Assembly (NCBI GenBank): GCA_025602915.1
Contig: JAHLJZ010000013.1
Coordinates: 372,001-436,000 of the forward strand
Direction: 5' to 3'
Origin: Paraphysoderma sedebokerense
Lineage: Eukaryota; Blastocladiomycota; Physodermatomycetes; Physodermatales; Physodermataceae
DNA length: 64,000 bases
The notes under the pieces were generated by a model that worked only from the letters and a program-made list of their open reading frames with translations, made no database searches and was not told where the DNA came from. Below are positions 10,604 through 24,793 of the stretch, in pieces (positions within the stretch are counted from its first letter, which is position 1; every line of letters begins with the position of its first letter). Position numbers and translations under genes: made by a program.

Positions 10604-13080
10604 CTATACTGCATCCATCTTTTCAGTATAATATTCGTCCTTCCACAAAGCCTTATTATCCATAATGGTAACGTCATCCCCTTCTTCCAATAATATCAAA
10701 TTGTCGTCAGTATCCTTCCGTTCTTCAAATTCTGTTTTTACCTTATCCAGTTGTGTACGGTCCATGATAATTGTCAATGCCGTCAATGCAAGTCCTTTAG
10801 ATGCAACCAAGGTATTCTCATGAGCAATTGATGATTTCGACGCTTCGACAAATTGTTTTGTGTGATTCTAGGTGAAATAACATAAACCATGAATAGGAGT
10901 CCAGAATGCACTTTTAGATTCTGTGTAAAACTCACGTAAACATTCGGAAAGCCAATATAATAACCGGGATGTATGCCCGGAACTTCATGCGTGACTTTAT
11001 GAACGTAAGAAGTGAAGAGACATTAGCTTTTGTCGAAGTAGATACTCAATAAATTGCACTCACCATCGCCCATATCAGTTGACGCTCCGAAGAAACCTTT
11101 GTCTTCATCTTCTCCGTCAAAATTTATACCGTAACCTTCCATATGTTTTCGGTAAATCGAAGACAACGTATCGTTAGGTAGGAACCCCGAATATCGAGAG
11201 CCATAAGAAACTTCGAGTTGACAACCTGGACATGACCAATTTTAGCACATGTAGATGCTATTTGTGTAGAATGAAATATAGAGTTAAGTACCGGTTGCAG
11301 TTGCCGCCGCGTTAAAACAATGCGAAACTTTGTGAATTAGGGTTTCTAAATCTTGATGAGTTGCTGATCGGACTGTAAACTTCGCGGCTGGGAATGGGTC
11401 AATATACTTTGTGTTATTTGATATATAATTTTACCACGACGAGAATATGAAGTATTAGTATGAATTGTTACCTGTGTAATCTGGTATGACGTTTGCTGAA
11501 AATTCAATTATAGGGGAACGCTTGTCAATATGACTCCAAGTTAAATCTATAATGAGATCACTACAAACCTGCTGAACCACCGTTCGAAATAACACTGTAT
11601 TACGGACACGAATACATATGAGTTCAGAATTGTCCACAAATCAGGTATGGATTTGGACATACCCATGCACCCTATCCGTCGGCTTTATTTGCTGTCTCAC
11701 AGCACTCACGTATGAGAAAGCCAAGCACATTGCGTCCAAGGCATTTATCCCGTCCCAAGGACTTGCACTAGCGTGTGCCGATTTTCCGTAGTATGATATC
11801 GAAATACTTTGCTTGTAGGAAGATTTTGCTCGACTGAAATTTGAGGGTCCTAAGATAGATATTCACCAAAAAATCCGATCAGTATCAGTGGCAGCTTAGT
11901 GCGGTAGTTTACTTCCGATACCACAAATGTGGACGCAGAAAACTTTGAAGGAGGTCAAGGCCAACTCAAACAAAAACTCACCGGGATGGACCATCATACA
12001 AACATCAAGATTAGAGAAAGCACCCTCGCGTAGCATCTTGAGCTTACCGCCGCCGCTTTCCTCTGTAAATCACACAATAAACACATTATGATAAAACATC
12101 CGTCAGCGTTGGAGCACACTACTTGAACAGTTGCAACCGAGTCGGCAAAACTACGAACCTGCGGGCGTTCCCAGTAGGTACACTTTCCCACGTAACTTGA
12201 ACATCTGAAGTACATGCCGAGTCGCTAATTTTATAACCGTGAAGCATCAGTTACCCACCATCATAATCTCGGACAAAACTGGCGCTGGAGACGATACAAA
12301 CCAATCGCGGCCGCAACGCCAGAGATAGCGATCAAATCTGACAAGATCACACATCGCCAAAGATGTCAGACGAAAGATGATAAATTCCATTACTACAAAA
12401 GTCAAGAATGACCAAAGGCCAACATACTATGCCCACACGCATGTCCTAGATTCTTGAGTGCATCAAACCTAAAATTCAGTCAGCCACTACCTAACCTTCG
12501 CTGAAGATTACCTCAAATCCGGCTACATACTCTGAACAAAACCCAATAGCCGGAACCGTCTCTTCTCTTTCTTTTGAATTGGTTACTCCACCTTGAATCG
12601 TACTTTGGCTAATGAATTCACAAACGAAAGCCGTTTCAAGACCATAAGCGTGTCGTGTTACTTTGAAACCATTGGATTCCATGTAATCTGATAATAATGA
12701 GGACGCCAAAGTTTCTTGGTAGGATAGTTCTGGATGTTCATGTATCTAAGAATTATGAATTATTTAGTGAGTACATGATGATTGAGTTTAAGCAGATGTT
12801 GAAAGGGTGGCTGATCCAACGCGGAATTGGAATGTCGAGGCCAAATCGAAACCAGATGGACAGGAGTTAAGAAAATAGACTATTCTAATAATATGGATGA
12901 AAGACTTCGAATTGAGTAAGTGAAACGGACCTGAAGACTAATATTTCGAAGGTCCAACGAGATGGACGATATGAGCGAGTCGATTTCGGCTTTGATCTCG
13001 TTTAACTTGGCCTTTTGATTATTTGGTAGCAGAGAATTAAAGCGGGGGAAGAGTGACTCAAAGCACGATAATAAGCTCAT
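10604..13080 (-). CDS. M20-family amidohydrolase/peptidase (PM20D2-like)
   Basis: Thirteen exons join in phase on the minus strand to 468 residues, normal for the family: 12931-13080, 12531-12745, 12428-12468, 12302-12337, 12159-12224, 11982-12062, 11663-11849, 11569-11594, 11472-11495, 11292-11387, 11064-11225, 10936-10994 and 10604-10867. Metal-site motifs are present: HEHPELSYQE, the GHACGH histidine motif, the catalytic LLGTPAEESGGGK, SAHASASPWDGINALDA in the dimerisation domain, VHGVISNGG, and STDMGDVTHEVPG near the end. These place it with PM20D2/AbgB-like hydrolases that cleave amide bonds of small N-acyl or dipeptide substrates; the substrate cannot be read from sequence. The start is taken at 13080; an in-frame ATG at 13140 would add 20 residues. 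Exons 8 and 9 are only 26 and 24 nt. Confidence 0.92.
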
Positions 13081-13374
13081 CTTGTAGATATTATTCCTAT
13101 GTATTTGATGCACAAATTGCCAAATAGTGAGCGGGCGCAACTTTGAAGGAACGAAGTGTCGATTGTTGTCAAGAGCGGATCAGCACGGAACTCACTCGTC
13201 TGTATTTTACATCAACGAGAACAAATATAGCATTTCATAATCCTTGTTACAAACAGCTTTCTAGTTTCTTCCAAACTAGTGGCCTACATATTAAAATCAA
13301 AACCAAGCGATAATGGACCTTCTAAACCTCAAATGATCTAATCTAAGCAGTAAATAAAATCTGTGTGCTATATT

Positions 13375-15933
<2,559 letters not shown>

Positions 15934-16408
15934 TGTGAAGTGATTGCGACAAGAGCGGCGGAGATAACCCTATCAATTATGAGGAATAATGATACTTTGA
16001 CGAGATGAATCTGGTATTTAATTAAAGTGAAGAGAATAAATTGAAACTACAGTGTGGATAATTATTTGCGAATTTGCGAAGGGAAGTGCAAAAATGCTTC
16101 TTTCTTTTTAGCTCGCTCGTGTTCCTATTGTCGGATGGAAAGGGCGTGACAGGAAAGACATTCTCTTGCTTCCATATAAAGTCCAGACAAGAATTATCCA
16201 ACGCAGAATGTATGTACTTATTTTATTATTCACAAGAAGACATATACAGGAGGCTTAAAGCCTTATTTTATACAGCAATTAATTAATTTCATAATGTCCT
16301 TCATCAAAGTAAAAAGGAATCACTCGGTCAATTACAATTATGCTAAAAATTGTAATGATGGTATCATAACTAAAATTATCTAAAAGAGCAAAAGAACAAT
16401 AGTATACA
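15934..16408. other. Intergenic region between the KIN1 start and the DMA1 stop
   Basis: Both neighbours are on the minus strand, so this should hold the KIN1 promoter and leader and the DMA1 3' end. It is AT-rich. No gene, repeat or RNA signal was seen. Confidence 0.5.
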
Positions 16409-18249
16409 TTACAATGTTTCATCAGGGTACTGCCCCGGAAACATTGTCTGGTTTCTTGGACTATTGAAATTGGAGCCAACAAACGGTCGACGACCGTTCT
16501 GACTCTCATACGATCCACTAAGGTTGACTTCCTCAACTTGAGTTCCGCCTCCAATACCTTCCTGAGAAGCACCGAACTCTTCTGAGTCCAGCTCCATTAT
16601 TTCAGTGCTTCTTTGTTCATTTTCCTGTTCAGCTCCATTGCTAGCAATCACTGTCCCTCGATTTTTATTTTCAGCATCGTCCAGATCTGGGTTCAAATCG
16701 CTTTCGTCCATATCTTCTGCATTTAGCAGACTCAAGCTTTCCATACTAACGCTGGCGCCAAGGTCCGCGAAATTTCGGCAAAGTGGGCATAAAAAGTTTG
16801 GGAATGAATTGAGTAGGGGTCTTGCACATTTGTAATGAAACGAATGGCAACAGGGGGCGATGAAGAGGGCTTGGAATGGAGAGATTTTAGAGAGACAGAT
16901 GCAGCAGTCACCAGAGGTTGAGTTAGAAGCTAGAGCTAGTGATTTCAGTGCTTTAACAACCTGACGTCTATAAAAATGCGAGTGACCACAGAAGAATGAG
17001 GTGAGTATTTGTCACAATTTTATGATAATCTAAATATCCGCTATCCTAACCTGAATGCGTTATTCGTCCTACTCAGCGGCGATCTATTCAATTCCACTCT
17101 CATTCGTACACACTTGAACACATCTACAGCCAGCGCACATACATGGTCAGTCATCAAATATTCATAATGGTTTAGAAATCAAACGATGATTCACTTAATT
17201 ACCTTCTGTTCGTCCCTGGTAATCTACACCAAGCTGAACAATATCCCCATCTCTAAGCATGACAGGTTTGCTTTCAAGACCGGCAGGACTGATACGGACG
17301 TTATTCACAAAAGTACCGGACGATGATTTAGTGTCCTTTATGTAAAACTGTTGTATAATAACATGACCAAATATTCAGTCAATAAACGGAAGTGTCAATA
17401 ATTTATTGCCGATGCTTTTTTTGGATGAGTGAGAAATTGAAAACTTACGTTTGATCCCTCACTCCAAATCTCTGTGAATTAAGATGTGTATCATTACTAT
17501 CGCTTCTCGTAAAAAAATAACATCACTTCACTATCACTTACCAGCATGCTGTCGACTTACTACTTTACTTCTAAATGATAGTGCACTTTGTTCGGGCGGT
17601 GCTTTATCGACAAATCTGAAGAGGTGAAATGCGACAAAAATGAATGATTTGGATGAGAAGCACATCAGAAAACAAAAGAATGTTAGTCTTTAGGGTACTT
17701 TAACAACTCATGATGAAAACTGCATCCGATCTCTATCTTCACAGAGCACCTATCGACCATCCTTTACGCCAAGCAATTTTAATTCACGTACCTTTTAACT
17801 TTAATTACCTCACCATTTGGAACTTTTCTTTCCTGTATGGCAAACGGACAGCTACCTCTGTGGTCTCCCACATGAGGTACGATTCTGATTGTAGGCACTG
17901 ACGATTCTTTTTTATCTTTATCGGATTGAAGGGGAGTGGACGCAGAGGAGGGTACCACTCGGTTCGATTCCATAAATTCAAGAGGTGATGGAAGAGGAGA
18001 TGATGTTGAAGCTGATGTTGTAGTTGATGACAACGAGTTAGAGCGGTATCGAGAGAAGGAAGGAGCAGGGGAAGAAGAACGAGCAGAGGGTTCAAGTGAG
18101 CGTCGGTTGTCGGACGAGGAGCAAGCCGAGTTGCGTCGAGAGGAGGTGGAAGACGTGGTAGACGAAGTAGAGAGCGAGAGGGATGAGCGTTTTCGGTCAA
18201 GGAAATATTTTGTCAACGGAAGGACAGGGTTAGTGAGTGCTATTTTCAT
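16409..18249 (-). CDS. DMA1: FHA-RING E3 ubiquitin ligase of the Dma1/CHFR type
   Basis: Dma1/CHFR ligases read phosphothreonine through an FHA domain and delay mitosis or septation. Exons 17792-18249, 17542-17615, 17449-17471, 17203-17347, 17051-17123 and 16409-16967 join to 443 residues. The N-terminus is Ser-rich. The FHA domain spans about residues 125-250, with RSKVVSRQHAE, SSSGTFVNN and LRDGDIVQLGVDY. A RING follows: CCICLSKISP, CCHSFHYKC and CPLC. The tail is acidic. The start is uncertain: the first in-frame ATG downstream of an apparent splice acceptor is at 18249. A well-formed 49-nt intron at 18326-18374 would then lie in the 5' UTR, because its upstream side has a stop in the required frame. 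One exon is only 23 nt. An FHA plus C-terminal RING protein of this size in a fungus is most simply Dma1. Confidence 0.87.
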
Positions 18250-18923
18250 ATTATCCGGTACTTTTTCAAATGTTATAATCGATGGATATTGTAAGGAGTA
18301 GACTTGTGAAACAACAGTGTCTGGACTGCCTTTTTTTGCAATTTGCAAGAATTAGATTGAACGTAGGGGATTACCTTGGTTGCACTAAAAGTGAGATTTA
18401 TATTTGTCTGACAAGGAGCGGTATTGCAGAGTTAATAAAATATGCGTGTGGCTGGGATAGCTTATGAAATTCGATAGGAGATAGACTCTGTGAGTGACGC
18501 CAACGGAATAGAGTCTGGAGAGGAGGGGAGGAATGCGAGAGCTAGCGGGATGACGGCAACGGGAATGTATTAGAGTTGCTGCGAGTGCGGATTGATGGAT
18601 GTGGCCATCTTTATCGCTGGACAAAAGGGAGATGCAATACACAGAAGGATGCGAGAGAGGGAATTGCGGACGAGGATGTCTTGGACAACTTGCCTAATTC
18701 CGCGCTTCAATCGCTCTCGCCATTCCGTCATACCCGCTCAGATTTACATTACACATACGCTTTTGGTATTGCTCTCGGATGTAAAATAACAGATACTGCT
18801 ATCTTGTACAAGTAATAATTTAGATCAGTCGTTGCTGGCGTTTTAAACTGTACTAGTCCTACATGTATAAAAGCCGACCACGGCAACCGTTATATATAAA
18901 TTGTTTTCTGTTCTCCCATTCTT
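18250..18923. other. DMA1 leader/promoter with probable 5' UTR intron; 3' end of the HMG gene
   Basis: Both neighbours are transcribed leftward. Splice signals bounding 18326-18374 on the minus strand (AAG before GTAATC, then GGCAG) match the introns of nearby genes and probably mark a 5' UTR intron of DMA1. An 85-codon open frame at 18385-18642 (-) has no recognisable motif and I leave it out. Nothing else was seen. Confidence 0.45.
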
Positions 18924-19979
18924 TCACTGCAATTTTTTCTCCGGGGAAGCCGGGGTGGTAAGTCCACCAAATGATGCTCCGCCGGTCGATGTCTTGGCGA
19001 TCGGTGGTGTAGACTTGGAGGGTAAAGAACCGTTCAGTAACGTCTGGAAACTTGGTAAAGTTTTCGTTCCATCGGGCACTTGATTTAATTGAGGTGACTG
19101 AATTTCTGCAGCATCCGTAGAATCTGCTTGTGGGGATTTTGGTCCAGAAGATGCCGACTGCATATTGGAGGCTAGGTAGAGAATGTCCATACCAGCGTTG
19201 GGTTTCAGATTCTTCTTATTTTTTCGTGGTTGGTATTTGTAGTCTGGGTATCGTTTTTTGTGTTCCTCTGTGGTTTTTAAGCAACGCTGTTAGAGACCGG
19301 GGACCTTGCCCTCTAAGAGTCAAAATTCACCTTTCACTTTATTCGCGATCTGCAATAATAATCCATTCGACAGGATTATAAAGAAAGTGAGATACTGCCC
19401 ATAAATGGAAAGATTGAGTATGTGTTACCTGTTTAAAATATGATTTCACTTCTTCGGGTTCATTCTTCCACATTTCAGCGACAATTTTTGAAATATCATT
19501 GTTGCTGATACCACTATAATTGTTGAGTAAAAGTCGCTGTTTCTCGCGTCGACTACAAAATGCACGGCAAAAATAAATTCGAAAATTACATTATACAACT
19601 TATGAAATCGAAATACATACTATATAATAAACGCATTCATTGGTCTTTTTGGCTGTAATTTCTTCTCCGTTAATAACTCGGTATCAAGCAAAGACGCAGG
19701 ATCAGTTAGATGACCAGTGGCACCCATAAAAGGTTTAATTGCAGAAGGTGATTCCGAAGCAGCAGGTGGGAAAGTCTGCGCAGGTTGAGCAACCTTTGGA
19801 AGCTCCCATTTGCCGTTTTGAAAGAAAGGGTGGGGATTGGAAATTTTAGGGACAGAAGTGGGCATTGCGAGATGATTCGAGTATTGGCGATGATACCGTT
19901 CAGCGGGAGGAGCAGCTACGGGAGGAGGAGGATGATGACGAGGAAGCGGGAGTTGCGACAGATGGACAAAGGGATTCAT
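18924..19979 (-). CDS. HMG-box transcription factor (MATA/Ste11/SOX-like box)
   Basis: Four exons (19621-19979, 19429-19552, 19331-19349, 18924-19267) join to 281 residues. The third exon is 19 nt. The N-terminal 105 residues are Pro-rich. The HMG box runs from about residue 108 to 185: KRPMNAFIIYSRREKQRLL, then ISKIVAEMWKNEP, then EEHKKRYPDYKYQPRK. The RPMNAFI and YPDYKY signatures put it in the sequence-specific, minor-groove-binding class that includes fungal mating-type MATA_HMG proteins, Ste11 and SOX. The C-terminus is Ser/Thr/Pro-rich. In fungi such factors often control mating or sporulation. No sex-locus partners (RNA helicase, TPT) are visible nearby, so a mating-type role is only a possibility. 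The start is a clear ATG at 19979. Confidence 0.9.
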
Positions 19980-20399
19980 GGTCTCTATAAATCCAAAAGA
20001 AAAAAGGGGTTGTGGAATGATGCAAGATTTTGCGGTGGAATTGAGAGTACTCCTTTTTTCGTTGAATCAGGAGAATTGGAAAAATCAAGCGAACGCGGAC
20101 TTGAAATTCAATTGGATCACAGCATTGCAGACACACAATACATTAATGTACTGATAGCGGAACAGACGCATAGACATCACACAGTTACTTACTCCACTGC
20201 AAGTGTTGACAATTTGCTATCTTATGTACTTTATCTGTGTATATTAATTTGCTGTAATCTGACTCTGCGCTCACTCCTCACCGGCGAACGCGTTCCTCAC
20301 CCGAAGCAGAGAAAGTGGCCATTCCCTCTGCAATTGATTGACGAGAGAGAAAACCCTCACCGCTGCCCACATCTGATATCCTCGCATCCGTAATACGAA
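19980..20399. promoter_or_regulatory. Divergent promoter region between the HMG factor and VPS52
   Basis: The HMG gene runs left and VPS52 runs right from this 420-base interval, so it must contain both promoters. Open frames crossing it overlap the HMG gene and show no family signal. No clear TATA pair or known operator was identified. Confidence 0.5.
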
Positions 20400-23300
20400 A
20401 TGGCAACGGCAAATCTGTTCAAGAAGCCGCCCCTCCCGAATCTGTCTCTCCCCTCAAAACTCACCCCAGACTTAAACTTTTTCAACCCAAAGAAGGACGA
20501 TTCGACAGCCCCAGACTCTCCAATCATTCAGTCCAACAACCTCTCTTCCTCAGACCCTGCTCAAGCATTGCCTGCTGAATCAGATGAAAAGAAACTCAAA
20601 GACCAGAAAGAAAAAGAGTTACGAAATCAATTGGTGCAATCTTTGTTGAGCGATACAGAAGGTGCGCCCGAAGAAGAGGTGTGTGTTGTTCAATGAATTC
20701 TTGGGATGACTACGAAGACTATCAAAAAATTTACACCCTGTATTAAAGGCGATGTACTGACTTTGAATTTATCAACTTTTGTCTTCGAACAATTAGGATA
20801 ACCCGGTAAAGGACAACAATAAAGATCAATTTGAATCCGCCATCAATAAACTGTCCTTTGAGAATGATATCATTCTTGACGAAGTTGACGGTAAGATACC
20901 CCTTCCCATCATCATCAATAGATGTTATTTCTTGTAGGATTCTATTAACTCGCCGTAATCTTTATTTCAATGGCTTTCATTGTCAATTTGTCAAATCATT
21001 CCGCCACCAACGGACCCATCATAGATCACATAACAGAATTTCAGGAAGACCAGAGGGTGAAAGAAGCTTTCGCGAAGGTATAGATTTATTAGACTATAAC
21101 AGTTAATTCTGAATTTGAAAAATCTAAAAATGGCCATAATTTCCCCCATAATTTCTCTAGGGTGTCGATTTGAGAGATTACGCCAAAACTTTAGACGAAG
21201 AGTTAGAAACAGTGGAGCAAGCTTTGGTGTTGGATTGTATCCTTTTGATTGATTTATTGCCAAACGCTTACAGAAGGACATTGTCCAAACTGAAAGAACG
21301 GTATTAGCTATTCCTTAACTCTGGCATTGCGTAGACGTGAAGCAAAGCAAGACTTTAGCGAATTTGTACCTCGACATACAGGTGACCTTCTTTCCCAATC
21401 ACCCATATTATTCGGATTGTATTCTATTACATATTGAAATATCGTTGCATCGTATTGATTTGAATTGTTCAACGCTGTTAGACATGCGATGAAACGTTAG
21501 AGCGGATGGAACAGTTGTTATCGACATTCCAAAAAGACTTGAGCGACGTCAGTACCGAAATTCAATCCTTACAAGATCAAAGTACAACGCTGAACGTAAA
21601 ATTAAAAAACCGTACAGTATGTCATCATTAATTTTATTCTGAATTCTGGGATATCGCTACATCTAATAGTTGCCCTGGTACTCTACCCATAGAACCTACA
21701 AAGCTCACTTGGTAATGTGTTAGACGGGATAGTCGTTGGCCCCGATTTAATCAAGTACGTTTAATTTACCTCTTAAACCCCAATTTTCTTCAATATTGAA
21801 ACTAATCGATAATTGCATCAGAAAAATTTCCGAAACAGAAGTGAATGAATTATACCTTCAATTTTTGGGCGAATTGAACTCGAAAATGCTGTATATGAAA
21901 AGCAACAAGGATAAGCATATCAAAGCATTCAGAGATGTCGGCCCGGAACTTGAAAGATTGCGAAACAAGGTACAAATCTGTTGAATATTTTCTTAACATC
22001 ACTCGTTTTACCCCTTGATCCTCATTATTCGAAACAATCTAATTTTTCTTCTTCCTGGACGATTCATATTTTTTAAGGCTGCCGAAAAAAGTCGAGACTT
22101 CCTACTGGACAAATTCAAATCCCTTCGCATTCCCAACACGAATATTCAAATCATCCAGTCATCCATACTCTTGAAATACAAATTTTTAAACCATTTTATT
22201 ATGAGATGGCATTCTGAAGTTGCGAATGAAGTGAAATTGAATTATGTGGCAATAGTAAATCGGTATTTTGCCGGATTATTTGAGAAATATATGAAAGGGA
22301 TGCACAAACTACAGGTTCGTTGTAGTTCTTCAATCGTGATAATGTGATGCTGGCGTGCTTGTAAAACGAGGAAAAATGCTGTCAATTCAACTCACTGTTA
22401 TGCCATATAGACTGTCATCGCGGATAAATACGATCTTATTGGGCTAGAAGAAAATGCGAAGAAAGGTATCCATCATCATCTTCCTTTCAATTAGGATTAT
22501 CGTTTTAGATGGTTTGTCTTAAACATTGGCCATTCATACATAGGAACCCTGAGTAATCTAAGCAGCAACATCACCAATGTCGGTGCCGCCTTGTTCACTT
22601 CATCTTCGGGTAAATCTTCCGCTTTGCGCGACAAATCAAATGTTTTTTCCTTGGGAGATCGGATCAATGTTTTGAATGATTCCGATTCAACTGGAGTCAT
22701 TATCACACATGTTGCAGAAGAGAAGAATTTGGTATGTCTCTTAATCGTAAAGCGATGGCGATTGCGCTGTGCTGACATTACATGATTGCAATGATTTCCT
22801 GGTGTCCTTGCAAAACGATTTTAGCGATACTCATTTGAATATCTTTTCAAATCGTTGAATCGAATGCTGATTGATAGTGTTACAGCAGAGTACAACTTTG
22901 ATATCGAATTCTTCAAAAATGAACGAAAGAGTTTAGGTTCCCCAGCCGCAGTTGCACTGAATCTTTTCAATGAAGTTTTTGACCCAACATTAAAATTGTG
23001 TTTAGTACGTGCTTCCTAATTTCTTTTCCACTGTAAGTTCTTGCATTCAGCACCCAATTGACGTCACAACAAATAGCAAACCACAAAAGATTACGCATCC
23101 GTTTCTTACGATGCAGTTTGCATCCTCCTCTGTATTCGCCTTCAAAGCATGTACAACAATCTAATGCAACATCGAGGAATCAATGTTCTGTCATCTTACT
23201 TTGACTCACTACATACGATTTTATGGCCCCGGTTTCAAGCTATTATGGACCTGCATGTTGACAGTGTCAAAAAAGCGAATGTTGCCAAGTTAGTGAGTGG

Positions 23301-24424
23301 GAAAGAGCGAGGAGCTCATTATGTATGTTTCGCTACTGATTTGATTCCTTTGTGTTGAAGGCTAGATGAGTTAGTAGTAACTTGTCTTGTTGCTTTCTCC
23401 TTAGATAACGAGACGTTACGCCGAATTTGCGGTATCGATTCTCTCGTTGAATGAAGGATACGAAGAAACTAATTTGATCAACACGTACGTCATCCTAGCA
23501 TTAATCGTGACTCCGATATCAATAACGATCCGAGTACCTAACTCTATACTTTATTTCCCACATAACAATGATTTACATACTCGTTCTATCTGAACGTGAT
23601 CCAATAGATTATCAAGATTACGAGTTGAAGTTCAATCGTTGCTTTGGCGAATGGCGAGTGAGTTTGGTAATGGAGCTGGAGGCGGGCGAAAAGCTCAGTT
23701 GATATTTTTAATCAATAATTATGACTTAGTTGTTGGAGTGTTGAGTGTTTGTATTTCATTTTTCACTAATTATCCTTCTCTTTTGAATTAGTGTTTAAAT
23801 ATTAATGAAATCGTTTAAAACAGGAATCTCCGTCAAAGTACATTGAAGTTGAGCGTGAAGACTGGGATAAACTGTTGAATGAGAGAATCGGCGATTACGT
23901 GGAGGAAGAGTTGAGTCCCTATTTCGGCAATCTAATGACCTTGGTGAAAAGTGTAGATGAGAAAGAAGCAGAGCGAAACGCTCAAGGCGACGTGGGCGGA
24001 TTGACAAACGTTGTCGACGAAATTGGTTTCGGTAATTCTTGATTCTAATTTTATTTCATTCTTCCGGCTTTCCTTCTTTATATGATTGAATTCACCAGAG
24101 ATACAAATCCACCACTTCAATTCCAATAATCAATTTTTTGTCTCACCAGAAAAACTAGACCGAGTCGCCTCCGAATTCAATCAGACCTATCGCAACCACA
24201 TCACCACCATTAACTCCTCCGTCACACAAAACTTTACAAACTTTGAAAACGGTACAATTATATTACAATCCGTGTTGAGTGAACTTGTGGTATATTATTC
24301 TCGATTTATGGAAATCGTCGAAACTAAGTTCAGGAAGCAGGGTGGACCTGGCGGTATGAAAGTTCAGCCTGTGGGTGTCCAAAATGTGATGGTGGAAGTA
24401 AAGAAGTATAAAGGTAGTTTTTAA
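20400..24424 (+). CDS. VPS52: VPS52, subunit of the GARP/EARP tethering complex
   Basis: GARP tethers endosome-derived vesicles at the trans-Golgi. Seventeen exons join in phase to 829 residues: 20400-20678, 20797-20890, 21037-21077, 21161-21236, 21335-21381, 21482-21616, 21693-21754, 21822-21969, 22078-22314, 22411-22465, 22544-22731, 22825-23004, 23077-23322, 23405-23484, 23608-23746, 23824-24031 and 24150-24424. Family motifs appear in order: a GVDLRDYAKTLDEEL coiled region, TCDETLERMEQLLSTFQKDL, LDGIVVGPDLI, SILLKYKFLNHF, DKYDLIGLEE, and NVMVEVKKYK at the C-terminus. These match Vps52 closely along its length. An alternative donor six bases upstream of 24031 would remove two residues. The last exon ends in a stop right after the conserved end, so the gene looks complete. 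Confidence 0.93.
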
Positions 24425-24793
24425 AACTGTAATTTACGGTGTAGATATTGGACTTGGGGGGTGGAGTAATAAAACTTAAAATGAGACATGAAGAAGATGT
24501 TTTTAGGCTATGTATATACCAAGAACGGATGAAAAGCAATGGAGAATAAAATGTCCAATCAACAAATTGGAATCAAAACAAAAGCAATTTGGTACGGCAA
24601 ATATAGGACTTGAAGCGGTATGTAAGAATCTTACAATATGTCTCCGCTCGCCGGACAAAAATTGCGTACAGCTGTACAGATTGCACATTATAGAAATGAA
24701 TCTCATCTATATATATATTACAAACCAAAAGAACTCGCTTTTCAACATACAACATCTTTCTGCTTGTCTTGTTGATTTTGTGATTCCCTAAAG
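24425..24793. other. Convergent intergenic region between VPS52 and RTF2
   Basis: The two genes point at each other, so this interval should carry two 3' ends. It is AT-rich with a short TA run near 24710. Overlapping 60-90-codon open frames on both strands have no recognisable content. Confidence 0.5.

Noticed and set aside
17945-17965. tRNA T-loop-like GGTTCGATTCC stretch
   Set aside because: Lies inside the DMA1 coding exon and has no cloverleaf around it.
17936-18301. 121-codon Glu/Arg-rich frame opposite the DMA1 N-terminus
   Set aside because: Reverse-strand reading of the Ser-rich coding region; no independent support.
18385-18642. 85-codon open frame on the minus strand upstream of DMA1
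   Set aside because: It ends before the splice donor at 18374 and is not in the frame needed to join the DMA1 exons.
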